A stretch of 16,848 bases of DNA from the NCBI GenBank assembly GCA_900766865.1, contig CAAFXA010000517.1, forward strand, positions 1 to 16,848. Direction: 5' to 3'. Of the stretch, positions 1-6,260 are shown one piece after another. How positions within the stretch are numbered: the stretch's first letter is position 1; every line of letters begins with the position of its first letter. Both the position numbers and the translations under genes were made by a program. The stretch comes from an uncultured Akkermansia sp. GTDB lineage: Bacteria > Verrucomicrobiota > Verrucomicrobiia > Verrucomicrobiales > Akkermansiaceae. The notes beneath the pieces were generated by a model that did no database searches, was not told the origin of the DNA, and saw only the letters and a list, made by a program, of their open reading frames with translations.

Positions 1-76
1 AGGGCTGAAGCCCTGGGCTACTTTTTGCCGCCTCGCCATGCGGCGAGGCTCTTGATTTCCGCTCGCCTGCGGCTCG
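1..76. repeat. Dispersed palindromic (REP-like) repeat, left copy
   Basis: Bases 1-14 form a small palindrome (AGGGCT, 2 nt, AGCCCT). Bases 30-49 form a perfect 8-bp stem with a 4-nt loop (GCCTCGCC-atgc-GGCGAGGC). Bases 17-76 recur, inverted, at the far right end of the window (16789-16848) with a few mismatches and a 2-nt indel. The right flank also holds a weaker match to the AGGGCTGAAG motif near 16685. Strings of short GC-rich hairpins in intergenic DNA are typical of REP/REPIN-type repeats, which RAYT transposases can mobilise; no such transposase lies in this window. The repeat abuts a broken gene at 89-229. Confidence 0.75.
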
Positions 77-88
77 TATGTCAGTTCG

Positions 89-229
89 CCAAAGTATTAC
101 CATGAAGCGGCTGAACTGGGTGATTGGGCGGCGATGGTGCTGCTGGCGGATTTACTGGAGGAACTGGGTCGCGGGGACGAAGCGGCGCAGTGGCGGCAGA
201 GACGCTCGGCCGCAATGGCATACGCCTAG
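89..229 (+). pseudogene. C-terminal remnant of a Sel1/TPR-like repeat protein
   Basis: The frame reads PKYYHEAAELGDWAAM, then VLLADLLEELGRGDEAAQWR, and stops at TAG 227-229. Alternating small residues and the YYxxAAELGDxxAxxxLAxLL spacing are typical of the last repeat of Sel1-like or tetratricopeptide solenoid proteins. Upstream the frame runs into the palindromic repeat and meets a stop at 53-55. There is no start codon before the motif; the first in-frame ATG is at 134, inside the repeat unit. It is therefore a 5'-truncated remnant, either a gene cut by the repeat element or a coding tail captured with it. No promoter or Shine-Dalgarno site is visible. A contig-edge misassembly is also possible. 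Confidence 0.6.
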
Positions 230-312
230 GAGTGGTTATTTTTCCTGTGGCATTTAAATGGATATGCGGCTCTTAACAAAAGAGAAAATGGAAACCTTAT
301 ATGTGTTTGGCT

Positions 313-1350
313 TTAATTGGTCTCAGCCTCTAAATCGTCATCATCGCTGAAAAAGCTTTCTTTAAGTTCTAGCAAATGGTATCGATTTTGTGTGATACCA
401 AGATGGTACTTGACCAAATTATCCACAAGTTGGCTGCCATTGATAAGTGCTATATCACAGTGAGCATCCTTACGCATTGCTTCTGCTTTCGCCCCTTTGC
501 TGAAATCACTTGTTGTGACAAATAGCCCTTGTTCGTATGTTCGCAAGCTTCCTCGGAGATTCTGAATGTGCGGTGCTTGTATATTGTTTTTCCATTTTTT
601 GACCTGGACGGCCAGTTTCAGCTTAATGGTATCGTGTATTGAGAGTATGCCTTTAACATCTACTCCATGATCTCCGGAAAGTCGTGTTTGTTCTACTTGT
701 GTGAAGCCCATGTGTGTGAGTAGGAGCTTAACAAGCTTTTCAAAGTTTTCCGGTGTTAGTTGCATAACCCTTTGGAGCAGCTCTTTGCGTTTGTTTTCAT
801 TGTATTGTTCGATTTGCTGCTCTAAGGGGGAACCATTCCATTCCGCCAAACCTACAAGGCCTTTTTTGATGGTAAAAGCAGAGCGTCGTCCTTGACTTTC
901 ACATTTTTTGATATCAGTATATATTTGTGCCCCCATGCTTGCGTCTGGTGTCAGCCCATTACTAATAAGCCATCCATGAGAAAGAGCTCGATTCGTGATT
1001 TCTCTGTAATGCATGGGTTTCTGCTCTGCTTCCTCTCGGAGAACTTTTATGGCGCAGTCTAAAAAAGAGAGATTTGCAGGTGCTGTAGGCTGAGCTGAAT
1101 GGAAACTAGATTTTTTATTGTTTCTTTTAGGATTAAGGGTAAACATTCCTTTTCCTGCTTTCATGAAACTAGATTTTTCGCCTGATTGTTTGATATCTAT
1201 GTACAGCGCTGCCCCTACTGTTGCGCTTGGGGTTTTCCCATTAGTGGTCCAAAGTCCACGCGAAAGTAGCTGTTCGGTAATCTGTTGAGCCGTCATAGGC
1301 CCTGCGTTTTCTTCGAGGATAAGACGGGCTCCTTCTATTATAGCACTCAC
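313..1350 (-). CDS. Mrr-type restriction endonuclease with two HARE-HTH domains
   Basis: 345 aa starting at GTG. Residues about 3-73 and 95-172 are two copies of a HARE-HTH winged-helix domain; each has the pattern helix-PM-xxxxIT, W-xx-NG-xTP, then (A/S)xxGAxxYxDIK. A short linker leads to an Mrr_cat PD-(D/E)xK nuclease domain at about 190-315. It shows the conserved FEKLV helix (E204), GDHGVDV (D231) and the QxK variant of the active site (Q249, K251). Mrr-family enzymes cut DNA with foreign modification (type IV restriction), and HARE-HTH domains are proposed sensors of modified DNA. The gene is clearly more AT-rich than recQ beside it and has no methylase partner, which suggests horizontal transfer. 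Domain assignment is firm; the actual target is unknown. Confidence 0.85.
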   Translation of the reverse strand: MSAIIEGARLILEENAGPMTAQQITEQLLSRGLWTTNGKTPSATVGAALYIDIKQSGEKSSFMKAGKGMFTLNPKRNNKKSSFHSAQPTAPANLSFLDCAIKVLREEAEQKPMHYREITNRALSHGWLISNGLTPDASMGAQIYTDIKKCESQGRRSAFTIKKGLVGLAEWNGSPLEQQIEQYNENKRKELLQRVMQLTPENFEKLVKLLLTHMGFTQVEQTRLSGDHGVDVKGILSIHDTIKLKLAVQVKKWKNNIQAPHIQNLRGSLRTYEQGLFVTTSDFSKGAKAEAMRKDAHCDIALINGSQLVDNLVKYHLGITQNRYHLLELKESFFSDDDDLEAETN

Positions 1351-1357
1351 GTATAGT

Positions 1358-1385
1358 ATTGTATTCGTTTTTTATGTAAATGCAA
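1358..1385 (-). promoter_or_regulatory. Candidate promoter of the Mrr-like gene, leaderless type
   Basis: On the minus strand TTGCAT (1385-1380) and TACAAT (1363-1358) are separated by 16 bp. The -10 box ends 7 nt before the GTG start at 1350, so the predicted transcript begins 1-2 nt from the start codon and has no room for a Shine-Dalgarno site. The -35 box is imperfect. Confidence 0.5.
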
Positions 1386-1409
1386 GATTCAATTTGAGAT
1401 TTACATAAA
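1371..1409. promoter_or_regulatory. Perfect 11-bp inverted repeat over the mrr-like promoter (operator candidate)
   Basis: TTTATGTAAAT (1371-1381) and ATTTACATAAA (1399-1409) are perfect inverted copies 17 bp apart, in the intergenic region between the Mrr-like gene and the recQ stop. The inner arm overlaps the predicted -35 box and spacer. The arrangement suits a dimeric repressor, possibly the HARE-HTH protein itself, or a cruciform. There is no T-tract, so it is not a terminator. Confidence 0.6.
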
Positions 1410-1472
1410 GCGCATGCAGAGTGTTGCCGCTGCGTAAATTGTGTTCATGAAACGGTGCCGGGGCGGGTGCCG

Positions 1473-3620
1473 TCACACCTGTTCGTAGTCCTGAATCAGC
1501 TCCACGAAGGCGCGGAGGACGTTTTGTTTTGCCCAGGGGCCGATGCCTTTGAGGCGGGAGGCGCCTTCGAGGGTGGTGGGCTTAATGGTGGCGAGGGCGC
1601 GGAGGGTTTCCGTGCTGAGGACGCGGTAAACGGGCATGCGGTACTCGGCGGCGAGGTCTCGGCGCAGCTCGGAGAGGTGCTCGAAGAGCGCCTTATCCAT
1701 GCGGCCAAGCTGCATGGTGGAGAGCACGCGCTCGGAGCGGCGTTTGAGGGTAGAGGCGCGTACCTGCTTGATGGCGGTGGAGCTCCAGATGCGGCGCGTG
1801 AGTCGAGCGGGGGCTGTTTCTTTCATGACTTCCTCGCCCTTTGTTGTGAGGGTAATGAGGGGCAACTCACCGCCGGTTGTGGTAATGAGGCCGCCTTCCT
1901 GCAGGGCGCGGAAGAGGGCGCGAAGCTTTGCTCCCGTCATGTTGGAAAGCAGGCCGTAGGTGCTCAGGCGCGTGAGCTGCGGCGGGAGACCTGCACGCTG
2001 GGAGCCGCGGAGCATGTCTGCAATCTTGGAGCGGCCGAAAATGGCCTGCCAGCTGCCATCGGGCAGGCGACGGCTGGCGCGGGCCACCCCAGCCAGAGCT
2101 TTGCGCACAATGATGAGGTCCTCGCCCTCGATGTCTTCCGCATCGCCGGGGTCCTCGGCATTGCAGACATCGCAGTGTCCGCAGTCGCCTGAGGATGCTT
2201 CCCCGAAGTAGTCCAGAATCCAGCGCTGGCGGCAACCGGCAGAGTAGGCATAGCGGGTGATGGCCTCAATCTTTTTGTGGTCGCGTCGTGCTTTTTCCTC
2301 GATGGCGTTGGTATCGATGTTGAGTGCGGCGAAAGGTGTGGCCGTATTGAGCACGCGTGTGAGCTTTGTGTTGCTGCCGGGCACATCGGAGCGGGAGATG
2401 GCGTTTGCGTGAATGAGAGCCGAGAGGGCGGTGCCCACGGCCATGGGGTTCACGTCTTTGCCCAGTTCGGCGGACATGTGATCTACGGTCATCTGGATTT
2501 CGCCGTTGGCATTGCAACGCGAGCGCAGCAGGTTGTAAACGCTGCGGATGGTCTGCACGGATGGGTTGCTGCCCTCAAAGAAAAACTCCTGCGTTTTCAG
2601 GTCGGCATGGTTGAACAGCAGCTCGCAGGCGGAAAGTTCGCCATCTCGCCCGGCGCGGCCCGCTTCCTGATAATAGGCTTCCACACTGCCGGGAATCTCA
2701 AAGTGCAGCACAAAGCGGACGTCCGGGCGGTCGATGCCCATGCCGAAGGCATTGGTGGCCACCACAACATCCGCCCGACCGGAGATAAAGGCGTTCTGCG
2801 AGAATTCTCGCTCATCGTCCGTCATGCCGGCGTGGTAGGCTACAGCATTGGCACCGGTGCCGCTGATTTCCTCGAACACAGTCATCACGTTCTTGCGGGT
2901 GGAGCAGTAAATGATTCCCTTGCGCCATTTGGCAATCACCTGCCGTATGCGTTCGAACTTGGCCTGCCTGTTTTCGCAGTGGGTGATGGCAAAATCCAGA
3001 TTATCGCGCCCGAAACCACTGATGATAATGGCCGGATTGTTAAGCTGCAGGGTATCCAGAATATCTTGCCGCACGGCATCTGTGGCCGTGGCGGTGAGGG
3101 CTACAGTCTGCGGGCAGCCCAGCTCCCGGCGCACGTGCCCCAGGCGCAGATAATCCGGGCGGAAATCGTGTCCCCACTGGCTCAGGCAGTGGGCCTCATC
3201 TATGGCCAGCAGGCCCACCTGCATGCTGCGCAGCAGATTCATGAAGCCTTCCTGGCCAAAGCGTTCCGGCGCTACATAGATAAGGCGCAGTTCTCCACTA
3301 CGCAGGGCGGACATTACCTGGCGGTACTCCTCAGCCCCCAGAGATGAATTGACCGCAGCAGCCGGTACACCACGAGCCTGCAGGGCATCCACCTGGTCTT
3401 TCATCAGTGCAATGAGCGGACTCACCACCACCGTGAGTCCCTCGCGGCAGAGGGCGGGTAACTGGTAGCAAAGGGATTTGCCGCCACCTGTGGGCATGAT
3501 GGCAAGCGCTTCTCGCCCCGACATAATGGCCTGTACCACGGCGTCCTGGCCGGGGCGCAGATTGTCAAAACCGAAGACGTTTTTCAGTACGTCCTGCACC
3601 TCTGCTGTCTGTTGTACCAT
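1473..3620 (-). CDS. recQ: ATP-dependent DNA helicase RecQ
   Basis: 715 aa, a superfamily-2 3'-5' helicase for recombination and fork repair. The sequence shows the Q-motif region FGFDNLRPGQ (16-25), Walker A PTGGGKS (43-49), DEAH (141-144) followed by CLSQWGHDFR, LTATAT (175-180), ATNAFGMGIDRPD (288-300) and QEAGRAGRDG (318-327). The RQC zinc site is C463, C480, C483, C486, followed by a winged helix. A C-terminal HRDC domain spans about 640-712, with LKGIGPWAKQN. The protein is about 100 residues longer than E. coli RecQ. Much of the excess lies between GRAGRDG and the zinc site (about 345-445). The ATG at 3620 is supported by an excellent promoter directly before it. It stands alone; the 122 bp to the next gene include that gene's own promoter. 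Confidence 0.97.
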   Translation of the reverse strand: MVQQTAEVQDVLKNVFGFDNLRPGQDAVVQAIMSGREALAIMPTGGGKSLCYQLPALCREGLTVVVSPLIALMKDQVDALQARGVPAAAVNSSLGAEEYRQVMSALRSGELRLIYVAPERFGQEGFMNLLRSMQVGLLAIDEAHCLSQWGHDFRPDYLRLGHVRRELGCPQTVALTATATDAVRQDILDTLQLNNPAIIISGFGRDNLDFAITHCENRQAKFERIRQVIAKWRKGIIYCSTRKNVMTVFEEISGTGANAVAYHAGMTDDEREFSQNAFISGRADVVVATNAFGMGIDRPDVRFVLHFEIPGSVEAYYQEAGRAGRDGELSACELLFNHADLKTQEFFFEGSNPSVQTIRSVYNLLRSRCNANGEIQMTVDHMSAELGKDVNPMAVGTALSALIHANAISRSDVPGSNTKLTRVLNTATPFAALNIDTNAIEEKARRDHKKIEAITRYAYSAGCRQRWILDYFGEASSGDCGHCDVCNAEDPGDAEDIEGEDLIIVRKALAGVARASRRLPDGSWQAIFGRSKIADMLRGSQRAGLPPQLTRLSTYGLLSNMTGAKLRALFRALQEGGLITTTGGELPLITLTTKGEEVMKETAPARLTRRIWSSTAIKQVRASTLKRRSERVLSTMQLGRMDKALFEHLSELRRDLAAEYRMPVYRVLSTETLRALATIKPTTLEGASRLKGIGPWAKQNVLRAFVELIQDYEQV

Positions 3621-3628
3621 GCGCGGAT

Positions 3629-3657
3629 ATTATAGCAGCCCTGTGAGGCTTTTTCAA
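3629..3657 (-). promoter_or_regulatory. recQ promoter, near-consensus and leaderless
   Basis: On the minus strand TTGAAA (3657-3652), exactly 17 bp, then a perfect TATAAT (3634-3629). Only 8 nt separate the -10 box from the recQ ATG at 3620, predicting a leader of about 2 nt. No Shine-Dalgarno sequence is present. Confidence 0.75.
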
Positions 3658-4292
3658 CGCCGGATTTGAGAAATTGGTGATGTAGTATCTGATTTGGCTT
3701 CACGATGGGTGAAAAAGGGTGTTTTAAACCTGTAAGAAAAATGTATGAGGAACGAGAATAAAAATATATTAATATAAGCAAATAAGGGTTATAATTACAG
3801 ATAAAATAAACAATGGAAGAAAATATAAGACGAAAACGAATTTTCTTTTCCAAAAACAACATATATATTCTCATTAGAATTGAAAAGAAAAATTAAAGCT
3901 AATAGTGAATATAATTATATGAGAATAGGAAAAAGCGTGTTTTCCATCGGCGGATAGTGACATTTGGCGGGAGAGAGAAGGCGAGCTGGAAAGAGAGGGA
4001 AAAAACGGGAAAGCCCAAAAATAAGCAAAAATGCACCTACCGCCAAAATAGGAATATGGCAGCAATGAAAAATAACGTTCGAACATCTGAGCGCGTACAG
4101 CAGATTCTCGCGAGCGGTTTTTTGAAGCTCTGAAAGTGCTTTTTTTCGGAAAATGAGCCAGGATGATTTTTTCCGGAGAATGGTAAAGAGTCTTTTTGCC
4201 CGAAAATAAATGACCATTAGAAAGATGAAATGTGCCTGAAGTGCGATATGAAGGAGTTGGATTTTGGTGTAAAATGTTGAAAATTATGGACT

Positions 4293-4301
4293 TGTGGATA
4301 A
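4293..4301 (-). promoter_or_regulatory. Perfect DnaA-box 9-mer
   Basis: TGTGGATAA on the plus strand is the exact complement of the consensus DnaA box TTATCCACA. Looser two-mismatch matches lie near 4352 (TGTGGACTA) and 4770 (TGTGGGAAA). A single perfect box in AT-rich DNA is suggestive, not proof of an origin. Confidence 0.4.
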
Positions 4302-4434
4302 TTTGTGCGGTTTGGGTGCCGGTTTTCAGAGTTGGTGGAGGTGGTAAAGGTGTGTGGACTAAATTTTCTGAGTTTGGGCGATTATAAATGCTCACAAATC
4401 ATGGAAAAAATGCCAATTTTGGGTGTAATTTCCT

Positions 4435-4456
4435 ATAGTAAAGTATGCGATACTAT
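4435..4456. repeat. Overlapping short inverted repeats
   Basis: ATAGTA (4435-4440) and TACTAT (4451-4456) are inverted with a 10-bp spacer. Inside them AGTAT-gcg-ATACT (4442-4454) forms a second palindrome sharing the right arm. The size would suit a protein-binding site. No T-run follows, so it is not a terminator. Confidence 0.4.
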
Positions 4457-4524
4457 CCAAAAGCAGCGTGGAAAACTGTATTTTGCCAGTGAAGAAAAGA
4501 AGAATGCGGCGGAAACTTACGGGT

Positions 4525-4644
4525 AAAATAGTATGCAAAATGGCCAGAAAAGGGTAGAAAAGAGCAGAAAAATAGCTAAAAGTAATAAAAGGCGCTTTAA
4601 TACCGCCTTAAAAATGCCGTTTTAGGGCGCAAAAATCGGGAAAA
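4525..4644. other. Helically phased A-tracts (predicted curved DNA)
   Basis: A-tracts lie at 4525-4528, 4537-4540, 4548-4551, 4558-4561, 4568-4572, 4578-4581 and 4587-4590, then 4610-4614, 4631-4635 and 4641-4644. Centre-to-centre distances are 9-12 bp, or about two turns where one tract is skipped. Phasing near 10.5 bp on one strand is the classic cause of intrinsic DNA curvature. The segment lies about 190-310 bp upstream of the 4832 promoter and 220 bp from the DnaA box. Confidence 0.6.
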
Positions 4645-4831
4645 TGCGTTTTGGTGGCCTCGTGGAGCATCCGAATGCCTGTTTTGTTGGCCCGGCATGG
4701 ATGGGTGATTCGGGCATTTCTTCGAGACAGATTTTTACTCTTTGCTGAAGCTCCTTACAGTCGGCGCATGTGGGAAAAAATCGCAGTAGTGGAGGGCGGG
4801 GGCATTTCTCGGAGAAAAAAGTTGACGTAGC

Positions 4832-4860
4832 TTGACAAATGAGCTTTGCGGATTTATAGT
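4832..4860 (+). promoter_or_regulatory. Strong promoter of the five-TM gene, leaderless
   Basis: A perfect TTGACA (4832-4837), 17-bp spacer and TATAGT (4855-4860). The ATG at 4869 follows 8 nt after the -10 box, so the leader should be about 2 nt. A second TTGAC lies exactly 10 bp upstream (4822-4826), one helical turn away. No Shine-Dalgarno site exists. Confidence 0.75.
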
Positions 4861-4868
4861 GTAGACGT

Positions 4869-6251
4869 ATGGTATACAGAACGCACAAATTGAGCAATGG
4901 CAGTCTCCGCAAGATGGCTGTCCGGCACGGAATAATTTTCTGGGTGCTGATGGTCGCGGTGTATTATCTGATAGTGATGGCGGAACGCGGGGAGACACTT
5001 GTGGATTTGGAACCCTGGATTGTAGCAGTTCTGGCACTGCCGGCTCTGGGCCTGGCGGTGTTGGGAATTCGCCGCATCCTGAAATATCGGCATCAGTGGG
5101 AAAAGCTCTTTTTCACATTGACGGAGGGTGGTGTGTTGTACGAAAGCGAGCAGGGAAATCTGAGCACTTTTGTGCCGTGGAGCGAAGTGACCATGGCGCG
5201 TCGTTCCGGCAATGTTGTGAATTTGTATCTGAAGGGAGGACAGGCAATTCCCTGTTTCCTGGAGGGAGTTCCCGAGGAGCGTCGGCGGGAATTTTTCGGC
5301 TACGCCCTCCAACACGCGGGGAAGGGAAACCCGCGGGAGATGACGCCACCGCCTGCCGACAAAATGGTGCAGAATCCGCTGCGTTACAGTTCCACCAAAT
5401 CACAGCGCCGGGAGACCAGTGATGCTGTGGTAATGGCTCAGGCTCCCGGGCGAGTGCGCGTTTTCCGTCCCATCATTTTTGCGGTGTGGACCATCATTTT
5501 TGCACTCGCCTGTTATGAGTCCAGAATGGTGATGATGGCGGTGAGTTTTGTGTTACTTCTTTCGTCTGCATACAGCATGTGGAAACCCGGTGCCCGATAT
5601 GCTCGCCGCAATGATGCCGGCGGCGTGGATATTCATGTGTTTGAAAACGGATTCCTGAGCGTGAGGGATAATGGGCTCTGGCTCTGTTCCGTCGGGACGA
5701 ACATCACCGGTGCGGCTGCTCTGGCATACAGTGATTTTTATGCTTTCGACAACGGAGGTTTCCTGGCGGTGGATAAGGGGCAGGAGCGCCCCGCGCATTG
5801 GCCGGAGGCGTGCGGCAAATTGCCGCGCCGGAGAGCTGGCTGGTCGGTGACGATGCTTGTGCTGCTAGCTCTGCTGGCGGGTGTGTTCTCCTTCACCCAC
5901 AGCCGGTTGTATCATCTGTATAACGCCGTGAATAAGGCAGACCCGCAGAGGCACATTGAATACCTGGCCGGAGTGAAACCCGGGGATGGGGCCGAGGTTG
6001 ATATCGCGCATTATTTCGCGGATGCCCGGTGGCTGAAACGAGAGGATACTCGCTGTCCTTTTTCTGTCACACTCATCGTTACCTATCCTGATGGGAAGGT
6101 GAAGTATGTGTACCTGGATGAGCGCGGTGCGGAACTTTTCTCAGAAGGCCCGGCGTTCCCTCAGACTTATGAATATGAGGGCGGAACACTGTATGTTGAT
6201 GAAAAAGGGAAACTGGAAGGTTGCGATGTAGTCGAACCGATGGAAGAGTGA
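4869..6251 (+). CDS. Multi-pass membrane protein with a YcxB-like/PH-like domain
   Basis: 460 aa, no named function. Predicted TM segments are at about 21-38, 49-67, 199-216, 220-237 and 325-343. Residues 80-150 (FFTLTEGGVLYES, VPWSEVTMARR, VVNLYLKGGQAIPCF, then a helix) match the layout of the YcxB-like/bacterial PH-like domain: a beta sheet with a PWSEV strand followed by a helix. Residues 253-310 (VFENGFLSVRDNG, LAYSDFYAFDNGGFLAV) look like a second, diverged copy, so the protein reads as two (TM-TM-PH-like) units plus a fifth TM. A C-terminal domain (345-460) contains VTYPDGKVKYVYLDERG. The ATG is fixed by the promoter 8 nt upstream. It converges with the next gene with only 9 nt between stop codons. 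Confidence 0.75.
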   Translation: MVYRTHKLSNGSLRKMAVRHGIIFWVLMVAVYYLIVMAERGETLVDLEPWIVAVLALPALGLAVLGIRRILKYRHQWEKLFFTLTEGGVLYESEQGNLSTFVPWSEVTMARRSGNVVNLYLKGGQAIPCFLEGVPEERRREFFGYALQHAGKGNPREMTPPPADKMVQNPLRYSSTKSQRRETSDAVVMAQAPGRVRVFRPIIFAVWTIIFALACYESRMVMMAVSFVLLLSSAYSMWKPGARYARRNDAGGVDIHVFENGFLSVRDNGLWLCSVGTNITGAAALAYSDFYAFDNGGFLAVDKGQERPAHWPEACGKLPRRRAGWSVTMLVLLALLAGVFSFTHSRLYHLYNAVNKADPQRHIEYLAGVKPGDGAEVDIAHYFADARWLKREDTRCPFSVTLIVTYPDGKVKYVYLDERGAELFSEGPAFPQTYEYEGGTLYVDEKGKLEGCDVVEPMEE

Positions 6252-6260
6252 TACCCGCAG

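Larger units (their letters stand above)
3658..4831. other. 1.2-kb AT-rich, purine-polarised non-coding region
   Basis: I see no convincing gene between recQ and the five-TM gene. ORFs up to 173 aa exist, but their translations are low-complexity (runs of S, F, P and K) and resemble no family. The region is far more AT-rich than its flanks. The plus strand is strongly purine-rich with many A-tracts and few T-tracts, for example 3961-4030 and 4495-4600. It contains one perfect DnaA box (4293-4301), a small inverted repeat (4435-4456) and phased A-tracts (4525-4644). Options are a replication or partition locus, decayed acquired DNA, or an extended curved regulatory region. Confidence 0.7.

Noticed and set aside
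1440..1472. Possible recQ terminator in the GC-rich stretch after the stop
   Set aside because: The GGTGCCG copies are direct, not inverted, repeats and there is no T-tract.
2277..3347. 356-aa plus-strand open frame opposite recQ
   Set aside because: Shadow of recQ codons; no family resemblance and no promoter.
3874..4395. 173-aa minus-strand frame in the AT-rich gap
   Set aside because: Composition (S, F, P, K runs) simply reflects pyrimidine-rich DNA; no domain, promoter or start-site support.
4305..4526. 73-aa plus-strand frame in the AT-rich gap
   Set aside because: No ribosome-binding site or promoter, and no recognisable motif; left as non-coding.
3658..4831. XerC/D dif site or full DnaA-box cluster
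   Set aside because: No 28-bp dif-like 11-6-11 arrangement was found, and only one exact DnaA box is present, so an origin is not claimed as a feature.
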